A DNA stretch of 64,000 bases. Origin: Phaeobacter italicus. Its GTDB lineage: Bacteria; Pseudomonadota; Alphaproteobacteria; Rhodobacterales; Rhodobacteraceae. Positions 1 to 8,778 of this stretch are shown in pieces. A model generated the notes under the pieces. The model saw only the letters and a program-made list of their open reading frames with translations. It made no database searches and was not told the origin of the DNA. The DNA lies in NCBI RefSeq assembly GCF_001258055.1, contig NZ_CVRM01000031.1:62001-126000 (forward strand), in the 5' to 3' direction. The position numbers and the translations under genes are program-made. Numbering within the stretch: the first letter of the stretch is position 1; the number at the start of each line of letters is the position of its first letter.

Positions 1-744
1 CTTCAGGGTGCCATTGGCATGGCCGGACGCGGCGCGTTGAATGATGTGACGCTGGCCCCGGTTTTGGAGCGCGCGTTCCGCAAGGGCAAACCTGCGGCGG
101 TCGCATTTGAGATCAATTCTCCCGGTGGGTCGCCGGTGCAGAGCGCGCTGATCGGCGCACGTATTCGCCGCCTCTCACAAGAGCTGAAAGTACCAACTCT
201 CGCTTTTGTCGAGGATGTGGCGGCATCGGGCGGCTACTGGTTGGCGGCATCGGCAGACGAAATCTATGCGGATGACAGCTCTGTTGTGGGCTCTATCGGG
301 GTAATCTCCGCAGGCTTTGGGGCACATGTCCTGCTGGCCCGCCAAGGCGTGGAGCGACGCGTCTACACCGCGGGTAAGAGCAAATCCATGCTGGACCCGT
401 TCCGCCCGGAAAACCCCGAGGATGTGGCCCGCCTCAAGGAGCTGCTGGGCGACATCCACGAGAACTTCATCACCCACGTCAAAGATCGTCGCGGCGACAA
501 GCTGGTTCAGGATCAGGATCTCTTTACCGGCGAGATCTGGCTCGGGCGTCGTGCCGTCTCCCTCGGTTTGATCGACGGGATCGATCACCTGCGACCAAAA
601 CTGCAGGCACGGTTCGGCGACAAGGTCCGCTTGCGCCGCTACGGGGTCAAGAAGCCGCTTCTGGGGCGGCTTGGCATGCAGGTGGCACAGGATGCCCTGT
701 CCAGCATCGAGGAACGCGCCGAGTTTGCGCGGTTTGGCCTCTGA
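1..744 (+). CDS. S49 family serine peptidase (SohB/SppA-like), 5' end outside window
   Basis: Serine peptidase of clan SK, family S49, the signal-peptide peptidase/SohB type that cleaves membrane-associated peptides. The reading frame is open from base 1, so the true start lies to the left; 247 residues are visible. The nucleophile Ser sits in the motif ASGGYW (visible residue about 76). The general-base Lys fits the sequence AGKSKSMLDPF (about residue 128), the Ser/Lys dyad arrangement of the short SppA/SohB forms. The size fits the single-domain SppA36K/SohB class rather than the tandem-domain SppA67. A small membrane protein starts at the next base after the stop. The family assignment is firm; the physiological substrate is unknown. 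Confidence 0.9.
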   Translation, partial: LQGAIGMAGRGALNDVTLAPVLERAFRKGKPAAVAFEINSPGGSPVQSALIGARIRRLSQELKVPTLAFVEDVAASGGYWLAASADEIYADDSSVVGSIGVISAGFGAHVLLARQGVERRVYTAGKSKSMLDPFRPENPEDVARLKELLGDIHENFITHVKDRRGDKLVQDQDLFTGEIWLGRRAVSLGLIDGIDHLRPKLQARFGDKVRLRRYGVKKPLLGRLGMQVAQDALSSIEERAEFARFGL

Positions 745-745
745 C

Positions 746-922
746 GTGATTTTTAAGATTGTTTCCCTGTTCCTTGTTGTGATGGCCGTGTTGGCCATGT
801 TCGGCAAGTTGCGCTTGCCCGGCCAGAAACGACTGGCCTCCCGGCGGTGCAACAGCTGCGGCCGCTTCAAGATCGGAAAAGGCCCCTGTGCCTGCAAAAA
901 GAATGGAGGGCCTCGGCAATGA
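746..922 (+). CDS. Small membrane protein with a Cys-rich tail
   Basis: A 58-residue protein starting at GTG 746, one base after the stop of the S49 peptidase. The N-terminus is one hydrophobic helix (about residues 3-20). The C-terminal half carries CNSC and CAC in a basic, glycine-rich setting, which looks like a minimal zinc ribbon facing the cytoplasm. The stop overlaps the ATG of the antiporter gene (ATGA), so the three genes look translationally coupled. I recall similar short proteins in other Rhodobacteraceae, but no function is known to me. An internal ATG at 782 would remove most of the membrane helix and is less likely. Confidence 0.65.
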   Translation: MIFKIVSLFLVVMAVLAMFGKLRLPGQKRLASRRCNSCGRFKIGKGPCACKKNGGPRQ

Positions 923-1863
923 TGCCATGGCTTTTTTCTGCCCTCGGATTGGTGATCCTGCTCTTGGCAGGGGACGCGTTGGTGCGTGGCGCGGTGAACC
1001 TCAGCCTGCGGTTGGGTGTACCTGCGCTGATCGTCAGTCTGACCATCGTTGCCTTTGGCACCTCAGCGCCTGAACTGCTGATCGCGATCAGCGCGGTCGG
1101 GGACAACGCCGACGGCATCGCGCTTGGCAATGTCGTTGGCTCTAACACGGCGAATATTCTGCTGGTGCTGGGCATTCCCGCGCTGATGCGGGCCCTGCAC
1201 ACAAGCGAATGCGACACGCGCAAGAACTATGTCTTCATGCTGATGGCTTCGGTTCTGTTCATCGCGCTTGCTTTCCTAGGCGAGTTCACTGTGACGTCCG
1301 GCCTGATCCTGCTTGCCGCGCTGGCCTTTGTGCTGGGCGTTGCCTTTCGCGAGGCCCGCGCGCATCGCAAGAATGGCAAGGACAGCGACCTTGATGACAT
1401 CGAAGAGGCCGATCCGGACATGCCGTATTGGCGGATCGGGATATATCTGCTCCTCGGTCTGATTGGCCTGCCACTTGGTGCGGATCTCCTGGTCGACAAC
1501 GCCTCGATCATTGCCCGCATGTACGGCGTCACCGACACGGTGATCGGCCTGACGCTTGTCGCTATCGGCACCTCTCTGCCGGAACTCGCCACCACCGTTA
1601 TGGCAGCGCTGCGCCGACAGGCCGATGTCGCGCTTGGCAATGTCATCGGGTCCAACATGTTCAACCTGCTTGCGATCATTGGCATCGCGACTTTTGTGGG
1701 TCCGATCACCGTGGATCCGGCATTCCTGCGCGTGGATCTGTGGGTGATGCTTGGGGCGTCTCTCGTGCTGGTGCCGTTTGTCTTTTTCAAAAAGGACATT
1801 ACCCGCACCTGGGGGATCATTTTGTCGGCCATTTATGTGGTCTACCTGGTACAGCTGTTCTAG
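919..1863 (+). CDS. Calcium/sodium antiporter, CaCA family (YrbG-like)
   Basis: Inner-membrane cation/Ca2+ exchanger of 314 residues. The two inverted alpha repeats of the CaCA superfamily are clear: GTSAPELL with GNVVGSNTANI in the first half, and GTSLPELA with GNVIGSNMFN in the second. The acidic Glu of each PEL motif and the Asn of each GSN are the expected ion ligands. About ten hydrophobic segments flank a short acidic cytoplasmic loop (near residues 153-165). I chose ATG 919 because it overlaps the upstream stop and follows GGAGG at 905-909; ATG 922 is an equal alternative. The transported ion pair is inferred from the family. Confidence 0.9.
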   Translation: MMPWLFSALGLVILLLAGDALVRGAVNLSLRLGVPALIVSLTIVAFGTSAPELLIAISAVGDNADGIALGNVVGSNTANILLVLGIPALMRALHTSECDTRKNYVFMLMASVLFIALAFLGEFTVTSGLILLAALAFVLGVAFREARAHRKNGKDSDLDDIEEADPDMPYWRIGIYLLLGLIGLPLGADLLVDNASIIARMYGVTDTVIGLTLVAIGTSLPELATTVMAALRRQADVALGNVIGSNMFNLLAIIGIATFVGPITVDPAFLRVDLWVMLGASLVLVPFVFFKKDITRTWGIILSAIYVVYLVQLF

Positions 1864-1870
1864 CTTTTAG

Positions 1871-1890
1871 GTCCGGGGCCAACCCCGGAC
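1871..1890 (+). other. Perfect 8-bp hairpin between antiporter and SDR gene
   Basis: GTCCGGGG and CCCCGGAC pair around a four-base CCAA loop, 7 bases after the antiporter stop and 20 bases before the next start. No T-run follows, so it is not a classical intrinsic terminator. It could be an mRNA-processing or stability element. Confidence 0.5.
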
Positions 1891-1909
1891 TGAAAAAGAG
1901 GAGAGCAGG

Positions 1910-2686
1910 ATGCGGGCATTGGTTACAGGCGCAGGCAAACGCCTCGGGCGTGCCATGGCGCTGGAACTGGCACGACGGGGCTATGACGTGGCCGTGCATT
2001 ACGCCAGTTCGCAGGAGGCGGCAGAACAAACTGCCGCAGATGTTCGGGATCTGGGCTGCAATGCGCAAACTCTTCGTGCGGACCTGCTGAAAGAGGCAGA
2101 GACCGAAACCCTGCTGCCCGCAGCAGCCGAGGCACTGGGCGGCCCGATCACCTGCCTCATCAACAACGCGTCCATCTTTGAATTCGACGATATCCAAACC
2201 GCCAGCCGCGATAGCTGGGACCGGCACATGGAAAGCAATCTTCGCGCGCCGTTCATCCTGACCCAGCGGCTTGCTGCTCAGGATCTCCATTTGCAATACA
2301 GTGCGGATGGGCGTCCGCTGGCCTCCGCTCTCGTTGTGAACATGATTGATCAGCGGGTGCGCAAACTCACGCCCGAGTTCATGACCTACACACTCGCCAA
2401 GTCAGCGCTTTGGACCCTGACGCAAACCAGCGCTCAGGCGCTCGCGCCACGGATAAGGGTAAATGCAATTGGCCCCGGGCCAACCCTGCGTGGCCCCCGC
2501 CAGAGCGAGGAACAGTTCGCCAAACAATGCGCCAGCACGCTCTTGCAACGTGGTGCCGACCCGGATGAGATCACCACAGCCTTGGCTTATCTGCTGGATG
2601 CCAAAGCTGTGACTGGACAAATGATCTGCGTCGATAGCGGTCAGCATCTGAGCTGGCAAACCCCGGATGTGGTTGGGTTGGAGTGA
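1910..2686 (+). CDS. Short-chain dehydrogenase, FolM/pteridine reductase-like
   Basis: NADPH-dependent short-chain dehydrogenase of 258 residues. The cofactor motif reads TGAGKRLG, where the Arg after the Lys is typical of NADPH-using pteridine reductases. The NNAS structural motif and the catalytic YTLAK follow. The usual catalytic Ser is replaced by Asp in the stretch NMIDQR, as in PTR1/FolM (dihydromonapterin/dihydrofolate reductase). That substitution is why I place it in this subgroup rather than with generic FabG-like enzymes. A good ribosome-binding site (GAGGAG) precedes ATG 1910. The real substrate cannot be read from sequence. Confidence 0.8.
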   Translation: MRALVTGAGKRLGRAMALELARRGYDVAVHYASSQEAAEQTAADVRDLGCNAQTLRADLLKEAETETLLPAAAEALGGPITCLINNASIFEFDDIQTASRDSWDRHMESNLRAPFILTQRLAAQDLHLQYSADGRPLASALVVNMIDQRVRKLTPEFMTYTLAKSALWTLTQTSAQALAPRIRVNAIGPGPTLRGPRQSEEQFAKQCASTLLQRGADPDEITTALAYLLDAKAVTGQMICVDSGQHLSWQTPDVVGLE

Positions 2687-2999
2687 CCAGAATACAGGGC
2701 GGTTCAAAAGTGGTAGCGCCGAAGTTGTGCACGTCGGATTAAGCAGTCGCAAAACCGTTACAGAAACTCATTTGAAATCATAAACTTGTCCGATGTCCAC
2801 AAAAGTTTCCTTTTAAAACAGCTGGTTATACTTCTGCCTATTTTTTGTGCAAACGATGGAAACCGGCCAAAAATAAGGAAAAATGGCGGATAGCCATAAG
2901 ATATTACCAGACTTATCCACAGCTTTGGTGGATTTGTTCACGGTTGATCCTGCCGCCCGAACATTGCAGACCGACAAGGGGAATCATACATCTGCGGCC
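2687..2999. other. Intergenic region upstream of uvrC
   Basis: About 310 bases that are AT-rich for this window, especially 2760-2880 (for example the stretches around 2808-2819 and 2840-2846). This is where the uvrC promoter should lie. I could not pick -35/-10 boxes with confidence. If uvrC starts at ATG 2883 instead of 3000, the last 117 bases are coding. No other gene is seen. Confidence 0.5.
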
Positions 3000-4889
3000 A
3001 TGACAGAACAGCACTCTGACACAGCACCCGAACCCGAGCGCAAAGCACCGCGAACCGGCTATGGCGTGATCCAGGATTATCTCAAGACTCTGGACAACTC
3101 GCCTGGCGTGTATCGCATGCTGGATAGCGAGAGCCGGGTTCTTTATGTGGGCAAAGCCCGCAACCTGCGGGCGCGGGTGTCAAACTATTCCCGGCCTGGC
3201 CATTCTCCGCGGATCGAGAAAATGATCTCGCTGACCGCCTCCATGATGTTCCTGACCACGCGGACAGAAACAGAGGCGCTGCTGCTGGAACAGAACCTGA
3301 TCAAGCAGCTGAAGCCCAAGTACAACGTGCTGCTGCGCGACGATAAGAGCTTTCCCAATATTCTGGTGGCCAAGGATCACGCCTTTCCCCAGATCAAGAA
3401 ACATCGCGGAACGCGCCGGGAAAAGGGCAGCTATTTCGGTCCCTTCGCCAGCGCCGGGGCGGTGAACCGAACGCTCAATCAGCTGCAAAAGGCGTTTCTT
3501 TTGCGCAACTGCAGCAATGCGATGTTTGAAAGTCGCACCCGGCCGTGCCTGCAGTATCAGATCAAACGCTGCACCGCGCCTTGTACCGGCGAAATCTCGG
3601 CAGAGGACTACGCAGCCTCTGTCCGCGATGCAGAACGCTTTCTTTCCGGGCGCTCAACCAAGATCCAGGAAGAGCTGGCCGAGCAGATGGCCGAGGCCTC
3701 CGAAGCCATGGAATTCGAGCGCGCCGCCGCGCTGCGCGACAGGATCAAGGCCCTGACCCAAGTGCAGACCTCGCAGGGCATCAACCCTCGCGGCGTGGCA
3801 GAGGCTGATGTGATCGGCCTGCATATAGACAGCGGTCAGGCCTGCGTTCAGGTCTTCTTCATTCGGGCCAATCAAAACTGGGGCAACCAGGATTTCTACC
3901 CGCGCCTTAGCGGTGATGTCGCTGCGGCCGAGGTGATGGAGGCCTTTCTGGGCCAGTTCTACGACAACAAGGAACCGCCACGGCAATTGATCCTGTCGGA
4001 TGAGATCGAAAATTGTGACCTGATGGAGCAGGCCCTCAGTGAAAAGGCCGGCCGCAAAGTAGAGATCCTTGTGCCTCAGCGCGGTGAAAAGACCGAACTG
4101 GTGGCAGGTGCCGTGCGCAATGCACGGGAATCGCTGGCTCGCCGGATGGCGGAAAGCGCGACGCAGGCCAAACTGCTGCGCGGCGTTGCGGATGCCTTTG
4201 GACTGGAGGGGCCGCCACAGCGGATCGAAGTCTACGACAACTCGCACATTCAGGGCAGCCATGCGGTTGGGGCGATGATCGTCTCTGGCCCCGAAGGTTT
4301 CATGAAAAACGCCTACCGCAAATTCAACATCAAGGGGGATGAGCTGACGCCGGGCGATGACTTTGGCATGATGAAAGAGGTGCTGAACCGTCGTTTTTCC
4401 CGCTTGCTCAAGGAAGACCCCGACAAGGAAAAAGGCCTCTGGCCGGACCTGCTGCTGATCGACGGTGGGGCTGGGCAGGTCTCTGCTGTGGCAGAGATCA
4501 TGGCAGAGCGCGGCGTTGACGACATTCCCATGGTTGGCGTTGCCAAGGGGGTGGATCGCGATCACGGCAAGGAAGAATTCCATCGCCTCGGAGAGCGACC
4601 TTTCGCGCTGCAACGCAATGATCCGGTGCTCTATTTCGTGCAGCGCCTGCGTGACGAGGCCCACAGATTCGCGATCGGCACGCATCGGGCGAAACGGGCC
4701 AAGGCAATGGGCGCGAACCCGCTGGATGAGGTGCCGGGAGTGGGGGCCGCGCGCAAACGGGCGCTTCTTGCGCATTTCGGCAGCGCCAAGGCCGTGAGCC
4801 GCGCCAACCTTGCGGATCTCACCGCGGTAGAGGGGGTCTCGGCTGCGCTGGCCCAGCGTATTTATGATTTCTTCCACACGCAGGGCTGA
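3000..4889 (+). CDS. uvrC: Excinuclease ABC subunit C
   Basis: UvrC makes the 3' and 5' incisions in nucleotide excision repair after UvrAB damage recognition. The protein has 629 residues from ATG 3000. An N-terminal GIY-YIG nuclease domain begins near GVYRML and VLYVGKA. A Cys-rich motif follows ([13 protein letters not shown]). Then come a UVR helical pair, the UvrC/RNase-H-fold domain with [12 protein letters not shown] and LLLIDGG, and a C-terminal helix-hairpin-helix ([13 protein letters not shown]). An upstream in-frame ATG at 2883 follows AAGGA very closely. I prefer 3000 because it gives the usual UvrC length and the extra 39 residues look non-conserved. Confidence 0.95.
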   Translation: MTEQHSDTAPEPERKAPRTGYGVIQDYLKTLDNSPGVYRMLDSESRVLYVGKARNLRARVSNYSRPGHSPRIEKMISLTASMMFLTTRTETEALLLEQNLIKQLKPKYNVLLRDDKSFPNILVAKDHAFPQIKKHRGTRREKGSYFGPFASAGAVNRTLNQLQKAFLLRNCSNAMFESRTRPCLQYQIKRCTAPCTGEISAEDYAASVRDAERFLSGRSTKIQEELAEQMAEASEAMEFERAAALRDRIKALTQVQTSQGINPRGVAEADVIGLHIDSGQACVQVFFIRANQNWGNQDFYPRLSGDVAAAEVMEAFLGQFYDNKEPPRQLILSDEIENCDLMEQALSEKAGRKVEILVPQRGEKTELVAGAVRNARESLARRMAESATQAKLLRGVADAFGLEGPPQRIEVYDNSHIQGSHAVGAMIVSGPEGFMKNAYRKFNIKGDELTPGDDFGMMKEVLNRRFSRLLKEDPDKEKGLWPDLLLIDGGAGQVSAVAEIMAERGVDDIPMVGVAKGVDRDHGKEEFHRLGERPFALQRNDPVLYFVQRLRDEAHRFAIGTHRAKRAKAMGANPLDEVPGVGAARKRALLAHFGSAKAVSRANLADLTAVEGVSAALAQRIYDFFHTQG

Positions 4890-5063
4890 CCAGATGGACA
4901 GGCACTGCCACATGGCATGGGCTCCTTGGGCGGCGCCTGTATCATTCCGGTGCAAGACCCTGACTTTCTGGTCAAAAGATCGCTTTGCGTCAGGATGTCC
5001 ATCTCGCGCAGATTTTGATTTGTTGCGCTTTCCACCTGCATCGCAGCGGGCTAGTGTGCAGCC

Positions 5064-5735
5064 ATGAAATGGACTGTCCCGAATATCCTGACCCTGATGC
5101 GGCTGCTTGCGGCCCCCGGTCTTGCGATCATGTTCCTGTATTTCTCGCGGCCTTATGCGGATTGGTTTGCCCTGATCCTGTTCGTGAGCGCTGCGATTAC
5201 GGATTGGTTTGACGGCTACCTGGCACGTGCCTGGAAGCAGGAAACCAAACTGGGGGCGATGTTGGATCCGATTGCGGACAAGGCGATGGTTGTCATTGCT
5301 CTGATGATCCTTGTCGGGTTTTCGGCTGAACACTGGACGCCCTGGCTGGTGCTGCCTGCCACGATCATCCTGTTCCGCGAGGTCTTTGTGTCCGGCCTGC
5401 GAGAATATCTGGGCGACACAGCGGGGACGCTCAAGGTCACCAACCTCGCCAAATGGAAGACAACCGCCCAGATGGTCGCAATTGCGACCCTGTTTTCACA
5501 GGGCATATTCGAGCACTATCTGGTGATGTCGTCCTTTGGGATGGATGATCTGTTGATCGACCAAATTCTGCGTGGGCAGGTCAGTGATGAACTTGGATTG
5601 CGCTGGAAGCTGGAAGGCATGGTCTGGACCGGACGTGTCGGACTTGTCCTGCTGACAATCGCCGCCGCGCTCACCCTCATCACCGGCGCGGACTATCTGC
5701 GCAAGGCTATGCCGCATCTGAAGGAGACCCGTTGA
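5064..5735 (+). CDS. pgsA: CDP-diacylglycerol-glycerol-3-phosphate 3-phosphatidyltransferase
   Basis: Integral membrane CDP-alcohol phosphotransferase making phosphatidylglycerophosphate, the committed step to phosphatidylglycerol and cardiolipin. It has 223 residues. The signature DG-x2-AR-x8-G-x3-D-x3-D is fully present (DGYLAR followed by GAMLDPIADK). Five to six hydrophobic segments are visible. The stop overlaps the start region of moaD (TGATG), so it is co-transcribed with moaD and moaE, an arrangement I recall from other Rhodobacteraceae. Loop inserts near residues 155-185 are longer than in E. coli PgsA. Confidence 0.93.
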   Translation: MKWTVPNILTLMRLLAAPGLAIMFLYFSRPYADWFALILFVSAAITDWFDGYLARAWKQETKLGAMLDPIADKAMVVIALMILVGFSAEHWTPWLVLPATIILFREVFVSGLREYLGDTAGTLKVTNLAKWKTTAQMVAIATLFSQGIFEHYLVMSSFGMDDLLIDQILRGQVSDELGLRWKLEGMVWTGRVGLVLLTIAAALTLITGADYLRKAMPHLKETR

Positions 5736-5980
5736 TGGATATTCTCTATTTCGCTTGGGTGCGTGAACGCATTGGCCTCCCCAAAGAACGGGTGGAAACC
5801 TCTGCCGCCACTGTGCGGGAACTGGTGGCGGAACTGAGCGCGCGTGAAGACCGCTATGCCGTGGCCTTTTCTGATCTGTCCGCACTACGGGTGGCTCTCG
5901 ATCAGGATCTCTCTGATTTCGACGCTCCGCTTGATGGCGTCCGCGAAGTGGCTTTCTTCCCGCCGATGACCGGGGGCTGA
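5735..5980 (+). CDS. moaD: Molybdopterin synthase small subunit MoaD
   Basis: Ubiquitin-fold sulfur carrier of 81 residues that delivers thiocarboxylate sulfur to cPMP within the MoaD-MoaE complex. The C-terminus is the obligatory Gly-Gly (PPMTGG). I chose ATG 5735 over TTG 5732: it overlaps the pgsA stop as TGATG and lies 8 bases after AAGGAG. moaE follows after 3 bases, so the two subunits are made together. Confidence 0.93.
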   Translation: MDILYFAWVRERIGLPKERVETSAATVRELVAELSAREDRYAVAFSDLSALRVALDQDLSDFDAPLDGVREVAFFPPMTGG

Positions 5981-5983
5981 TCC

Positions 5984-6445
5984 ATGCGCATTGCCGTTCA
6001 GGATGGTCTTTTCGACATCGGAGAGGAAAGCAACCGCTTTGCGGCGGGGCTCTCGGACAGTGGCGCCAATGCCGGTGCCATCGTGACCTTTACTGGCGTG
6101 GTGCGGGGATCGGACAACGGCGATATGGTCGCGATGGAGATCGAGCATTATCCGGGGATGACGGAACGCGCGATCCGCAAGATTGCGGATGAGGCAATGG
6201 CTCGTTGGTCTCTTGCGGATGTACTGGTCATTCACCGTCATGGCCGTCTCGTGCCCGGCGAACAGATCATGATGGTCGCCACAGCGTCGCGCCACCGGCT
6301 GCACGCCTTTGAGGCGGCTGAATTCCTGATGGACTATCTGAAGTCCCGCGCCCCTTTCTGGAAAAAAGAGCTGTTGCAGGATGGGGCAGGGAACTGGGTC
6401 GAGGCAAAGGACAGCGACGAAGAGGCGCTGGACCGCTGGGCCTAG
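5984..6445 (+). CDS. moaE: Molybdopterin synthase catalytic subunit MoaE
   Basis: Large subunit of molybdopterin synthase (153 residues), converting cyclic pyranopterin monophosphate to molybdopterin with sulfur from MoaD. The catalytic lysine region near the C-terminus is intact (YLKSRAPFWKKE), as are the RHR stretch and the FTGVVR motif near the N-terminus. Other cofactor genes lie at about 19.4 kb (moaB) and 34-38.6 kb (fdhD, mobA, mobB, moeA). Confidence 0.94.
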   Translation: MRIAVQDGLFDIGEESNRFAAGLSDSGANAGAIVTFTGVVRGSDNGDMVAMEIEHYPGMTERAIRKIADEAMARWSLADVLVIHRHGRLVPGEQIMMVATASRHRLHAFEAAEFLMDYLKSRAPFWKKELLQDGAGNWVEAKDSDEEALDRWA

Positions 6446-6489
6446 GCCCGCGGCGCGCGTCGTTTCCATCTCGTCAGATCAGATCGCCG

Positions 6490-6804
6490 TCAGCTGTGCA
6501 ACTGGGCGCGTAGTTCTTCCGCTTCGCGTCGCGCATCACGCAAACCGTCCATCGCAGCGCGCAGCTCTGCTTCGGTCTGTGCCAGTTGGTTGGACAACTC
6601 CGATTCCCGCTGTTGCAGATAGGTGATCGCCTGATCGCGGGTTTCCTCTGCTTCATGCAGCTCCTGGCTCATCCGGTCCAGATCGGCAACATCGCTTTGC
6701 TTCACCCGGGTGAAACGATGGACCAGCCAGTTGGCAAACCAACCCATCGCAAAAGCAACAAACAGGATGATGGCAGTGGTGATGATGAACTCGGTTCTGT
6801 TCAT
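6490..6804 (-). CDS. Single-pass membrane protein with a coiled-coil tail
   Basis: A 104-residue protein of unknown function. One hydrophobic helix near the N-terminus (about residues 7-28) is followed by a basic stop-transfer patch and a long, highly charged helix with heptad-like spacing (about residues 40-102), probably a cytoplasmic coiled coil. It begins 15 bases after the stop of the BON/OmpA-like protein, so they are likely one operon with a shared envelope role. I do not recognise a named family with confidence. Confidence 0.75.
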   Translation of the reverse strand: MNRTEFIITTAIILFVAFAMGWFANWLVHRFTRVKQSDVADLDRMSQELHEAEETRDQAITYLQQRESELSNQLAQTEAELRAAMDGLRDARREAEELRAQLHS

Positions 6805-6819
6805 TGGGCCAAGTCTCTC

Positions 6820-8703
6820 CTATTCGCTGTCGTCAGCCGATTCCGGCGCTGAGGCCGCGGCATCAAGGGTGGTTTCGCTGGTCGGGTCTGTCGCCGCCGG
6901 GCGGATCAGGCGGAATTCGATGCGACGGTTGGCTTCGCGACCTTCTTCGGTGTCGTTTGTGGCAATTGGGGTGCTTTCGCCATAGCCCTTGGCGGAAAAG
7001 CTGGACGTGACGATGCGTCGATCCCGCAACTCGTTCAGAACCGATTGCGCGCGCGCCTGGCTGAGATTCTGGTTCATCTCTTCGCGCCCCTGGCTGTCGG
7101 TGTGTCCCTGGATTTCCAGTCGCACGCCGTCACAGCGCGCCAAGATGTCGGCGATCTGGTCAAGGGTATCACGGCTGCCGGCGGCCACCGTGGCGGAACC
7201 GGGCTCAAAGGTGATCTTGGAAACCGTCTGTACCGCCGCCAGTTCAGCCTCGCACAGCTCTGGCGACATCGGTTTGTCGGCAGGTTCAGGAGGCTCTTCA
7301 TAGGTGACGTTCAGATCATAGCTTTCGGCTTCGCCCAGTTTTTCGGACAACAGTTTGGCGATTTCCGTGGGGGCGTCTTCTCGGTGGCTCATGCCGGTCA
7401 GCTGCAGACTGTCTGGCATGACTGACACGGCGCCCCGCTCAAGAAAGGACAGCGCCTCTAGCCCGGCCAATACCCGCACCGGCCAGTCCACAGGCAGGTC
7501 ATCGACAACCCGCGTGGCGCTGTAGACGTTGCCGCTGCCAAACCGCGCCTTTGCATAGCTTGTGGAAATCTCGCGCAGGGCCTCGTCAGAAATCCGTCCG
7601 CGCAGCTGAACCTGCCCTTCCGGGCTGAGGGTGGCAACAAACTCGGAGGGGCCTTGGGCCGTATCCGTTTCCGGCTCGGGCAGAACTGCATGCACGGCAA
7701 AAACCTGTGGCAGCGCGCTTTCCAGCTCGCCCACCACGGTATCAAACAACGCAGGCGCCGTACCCTCGGCGGCGACCAGCGTCATGTCTGCATTGGCAAT
7801 CGTCACCGATCCGCCGCCCAGTTCCGCCAGCGCGCCGATGCCCAGCTCTGCTGCACGTGCCCAATTGGGAGAGGGCACACCCATGCCGATCACACAGTCG
7901 AAACTGCCGTCATATCCCGCCTTTTTCGCGGCCCGCAGAATACGGTCGCGGCTCAGTTCGCTCTCGGCAGAGCAGGCGTCAAACTGTCCGCCGTTCTCGT
8001 CAATGCTATAGCGCAGGGTGAACGGCGTGATGACCGGACGCGGGGCCGCAATATCCAGCGAGAGCCGCAGACCGGCAGGTGCCATGCGGTTCAGGCGCTT
8101 TTCGATCTGCTCCTTTGCCTCGGCGCTGTCGGAAATCGCGGTGACCGAAACCTCCTGCGCTTCAACCGAGATCTTTGAACGCGGCAGCAGGCTCAGCGCA
8201 TCCAGGGCGAATTCAACTGCATCCATCCAGCCGGTGGGGGCCGTGTAGTTTGCCGTTTCCAAAAGGTCCGCGACCTGATCGGCACCGGCAATGGTGTTCA
8301 GCCGTTCGATCACGTCGTCACGGTTGGTCGCCCGCGGGATCAGGCCGATGATCGACACGCCGCTGTCATTGCGCAGGATCTCAACCGAAAAACGGGGCGG
8401 TGCGATGCCTTTGGAGGGGGTGACCTCCATGTCGTCAATGATGCGGGCCGCATCCACCACGCCACCGACAAGCGAGATCACCCCAAAGCGGGTGGCTTCG
8501 TCCGGGGCGGTGCCGTTCAAAATGACCCGCAGGCCATCGGCGGTGACTTCGGCCCAAGTGTATCCTGCCTTGTCCAGCTCGCGCCTTACGGCTGTTTCAC
8601 TGCCTGCTTCGATCCCCGTGACGGCAAACCCGGCCACAACCAGGCTCAGAGCCGCAGCTCCGGTGAAGGTCAGGCCAGATATAAGAAGCGAGGATAGACG
8701 CAT
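6820..8703 (-). CDS. OmpA-family envelope protein with BON-like repeats
   Basis: A 627-residue protein with an N-terminal signal or anchor helix (about residues 5-30). Several repeats of about 70 residues that resemble BON domains follow. The C-terminal OmpA-like peptidoglycan-binding domain (about residues 480-610) shows FEPGSATVAAG, IQGHTDSQG and the RRIEFR motif. There is no beta-barrel pattern, so I expect a periplasmic, membrane-anchored protein linking membrane and cell wall. The BON-plus-OmpA order recalls mycobacterial ArfA/Rv0899, though far larger. It is translated just ahead of the coiled-coil membrane protein. Confidence 0.82.
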   Translation of the reverse strand: MRLSSLLISGLTFTGAAALSLVVAGFAVTGIEAGSETAVRRELDKAGYTWAEVTADGLRVILNGTAPDEATRFGVISLVGGVVDAARIIDDMEVTPSKGIAPPRFSVEILRNDSGVSIIGLIPRATNRDDVIERLNTIAGADQVADLLETANYTAPTGWMDAVEFALDALSLLPRSKISVEAQEVSVTAISDSAEAKEQIEKRLNRMAPAGLRLSLDIAAPRPVITPFTLRYSIDENGGQFDACSAESELSRDRILRAAKKAGYDGSFDCVIGMGVPSPNWARAAELGIGALAELGGGSVTIANADMTLVAAEGTAPALFDTVVGELESALPQVFAVHAVLPEPETDTAQGPSEFVATLSPEGQVQLRGRISDEALREISTSYAKARFGSGNVYSATRVVDDLPVDWPVRVLAGLEALSFLERGAVSVMPDSLQLTGMSHREDAPTEIAKLLSEKLGEAESYDLNVTYEEPPEPADKPMSPELCEAELAAVQTVSKITFEPGSATVAAGSRDTLDQIADILARCDGVRLEIQGHTDSQGREEMNQNLSQARAQSVLNELRDRRIVTSSFSAKGYGESTPIATNDTEEGREANRRIEFRLIRPAATDPTSETTLDAAASAPESADDSE

Positions 8704-8778
8704 GTGTCAGCGGGTCTCCGTTTGGCGGCCGCAGAAACGGCTTTCAGAAGTCTTACAGGGGCAATGTGGCAGGTTCAA

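Noticed and set aside
175-897. 240-codon open frame on the minus strand opposite the S49 peptidase
   Set aside because: It is opposite a well-supported gene, has no recognisable domain and reads like a GC-rich shadow frame.
2797-2830. Possible -35/-10 promoter (TTGTCC with an AT-rich downstream box) for uvrC
   Set aside because: The -10 candidate is poor and several alternatives exist in the same AT-rich stretch, so no specific promoter is claimed.
3654-5333. 559-codon minus-strand frame opposite uvrC and pgsA
   Set aside because: It covers two firmly identified genes and has His/Arg-rich shadow composition with no domain.
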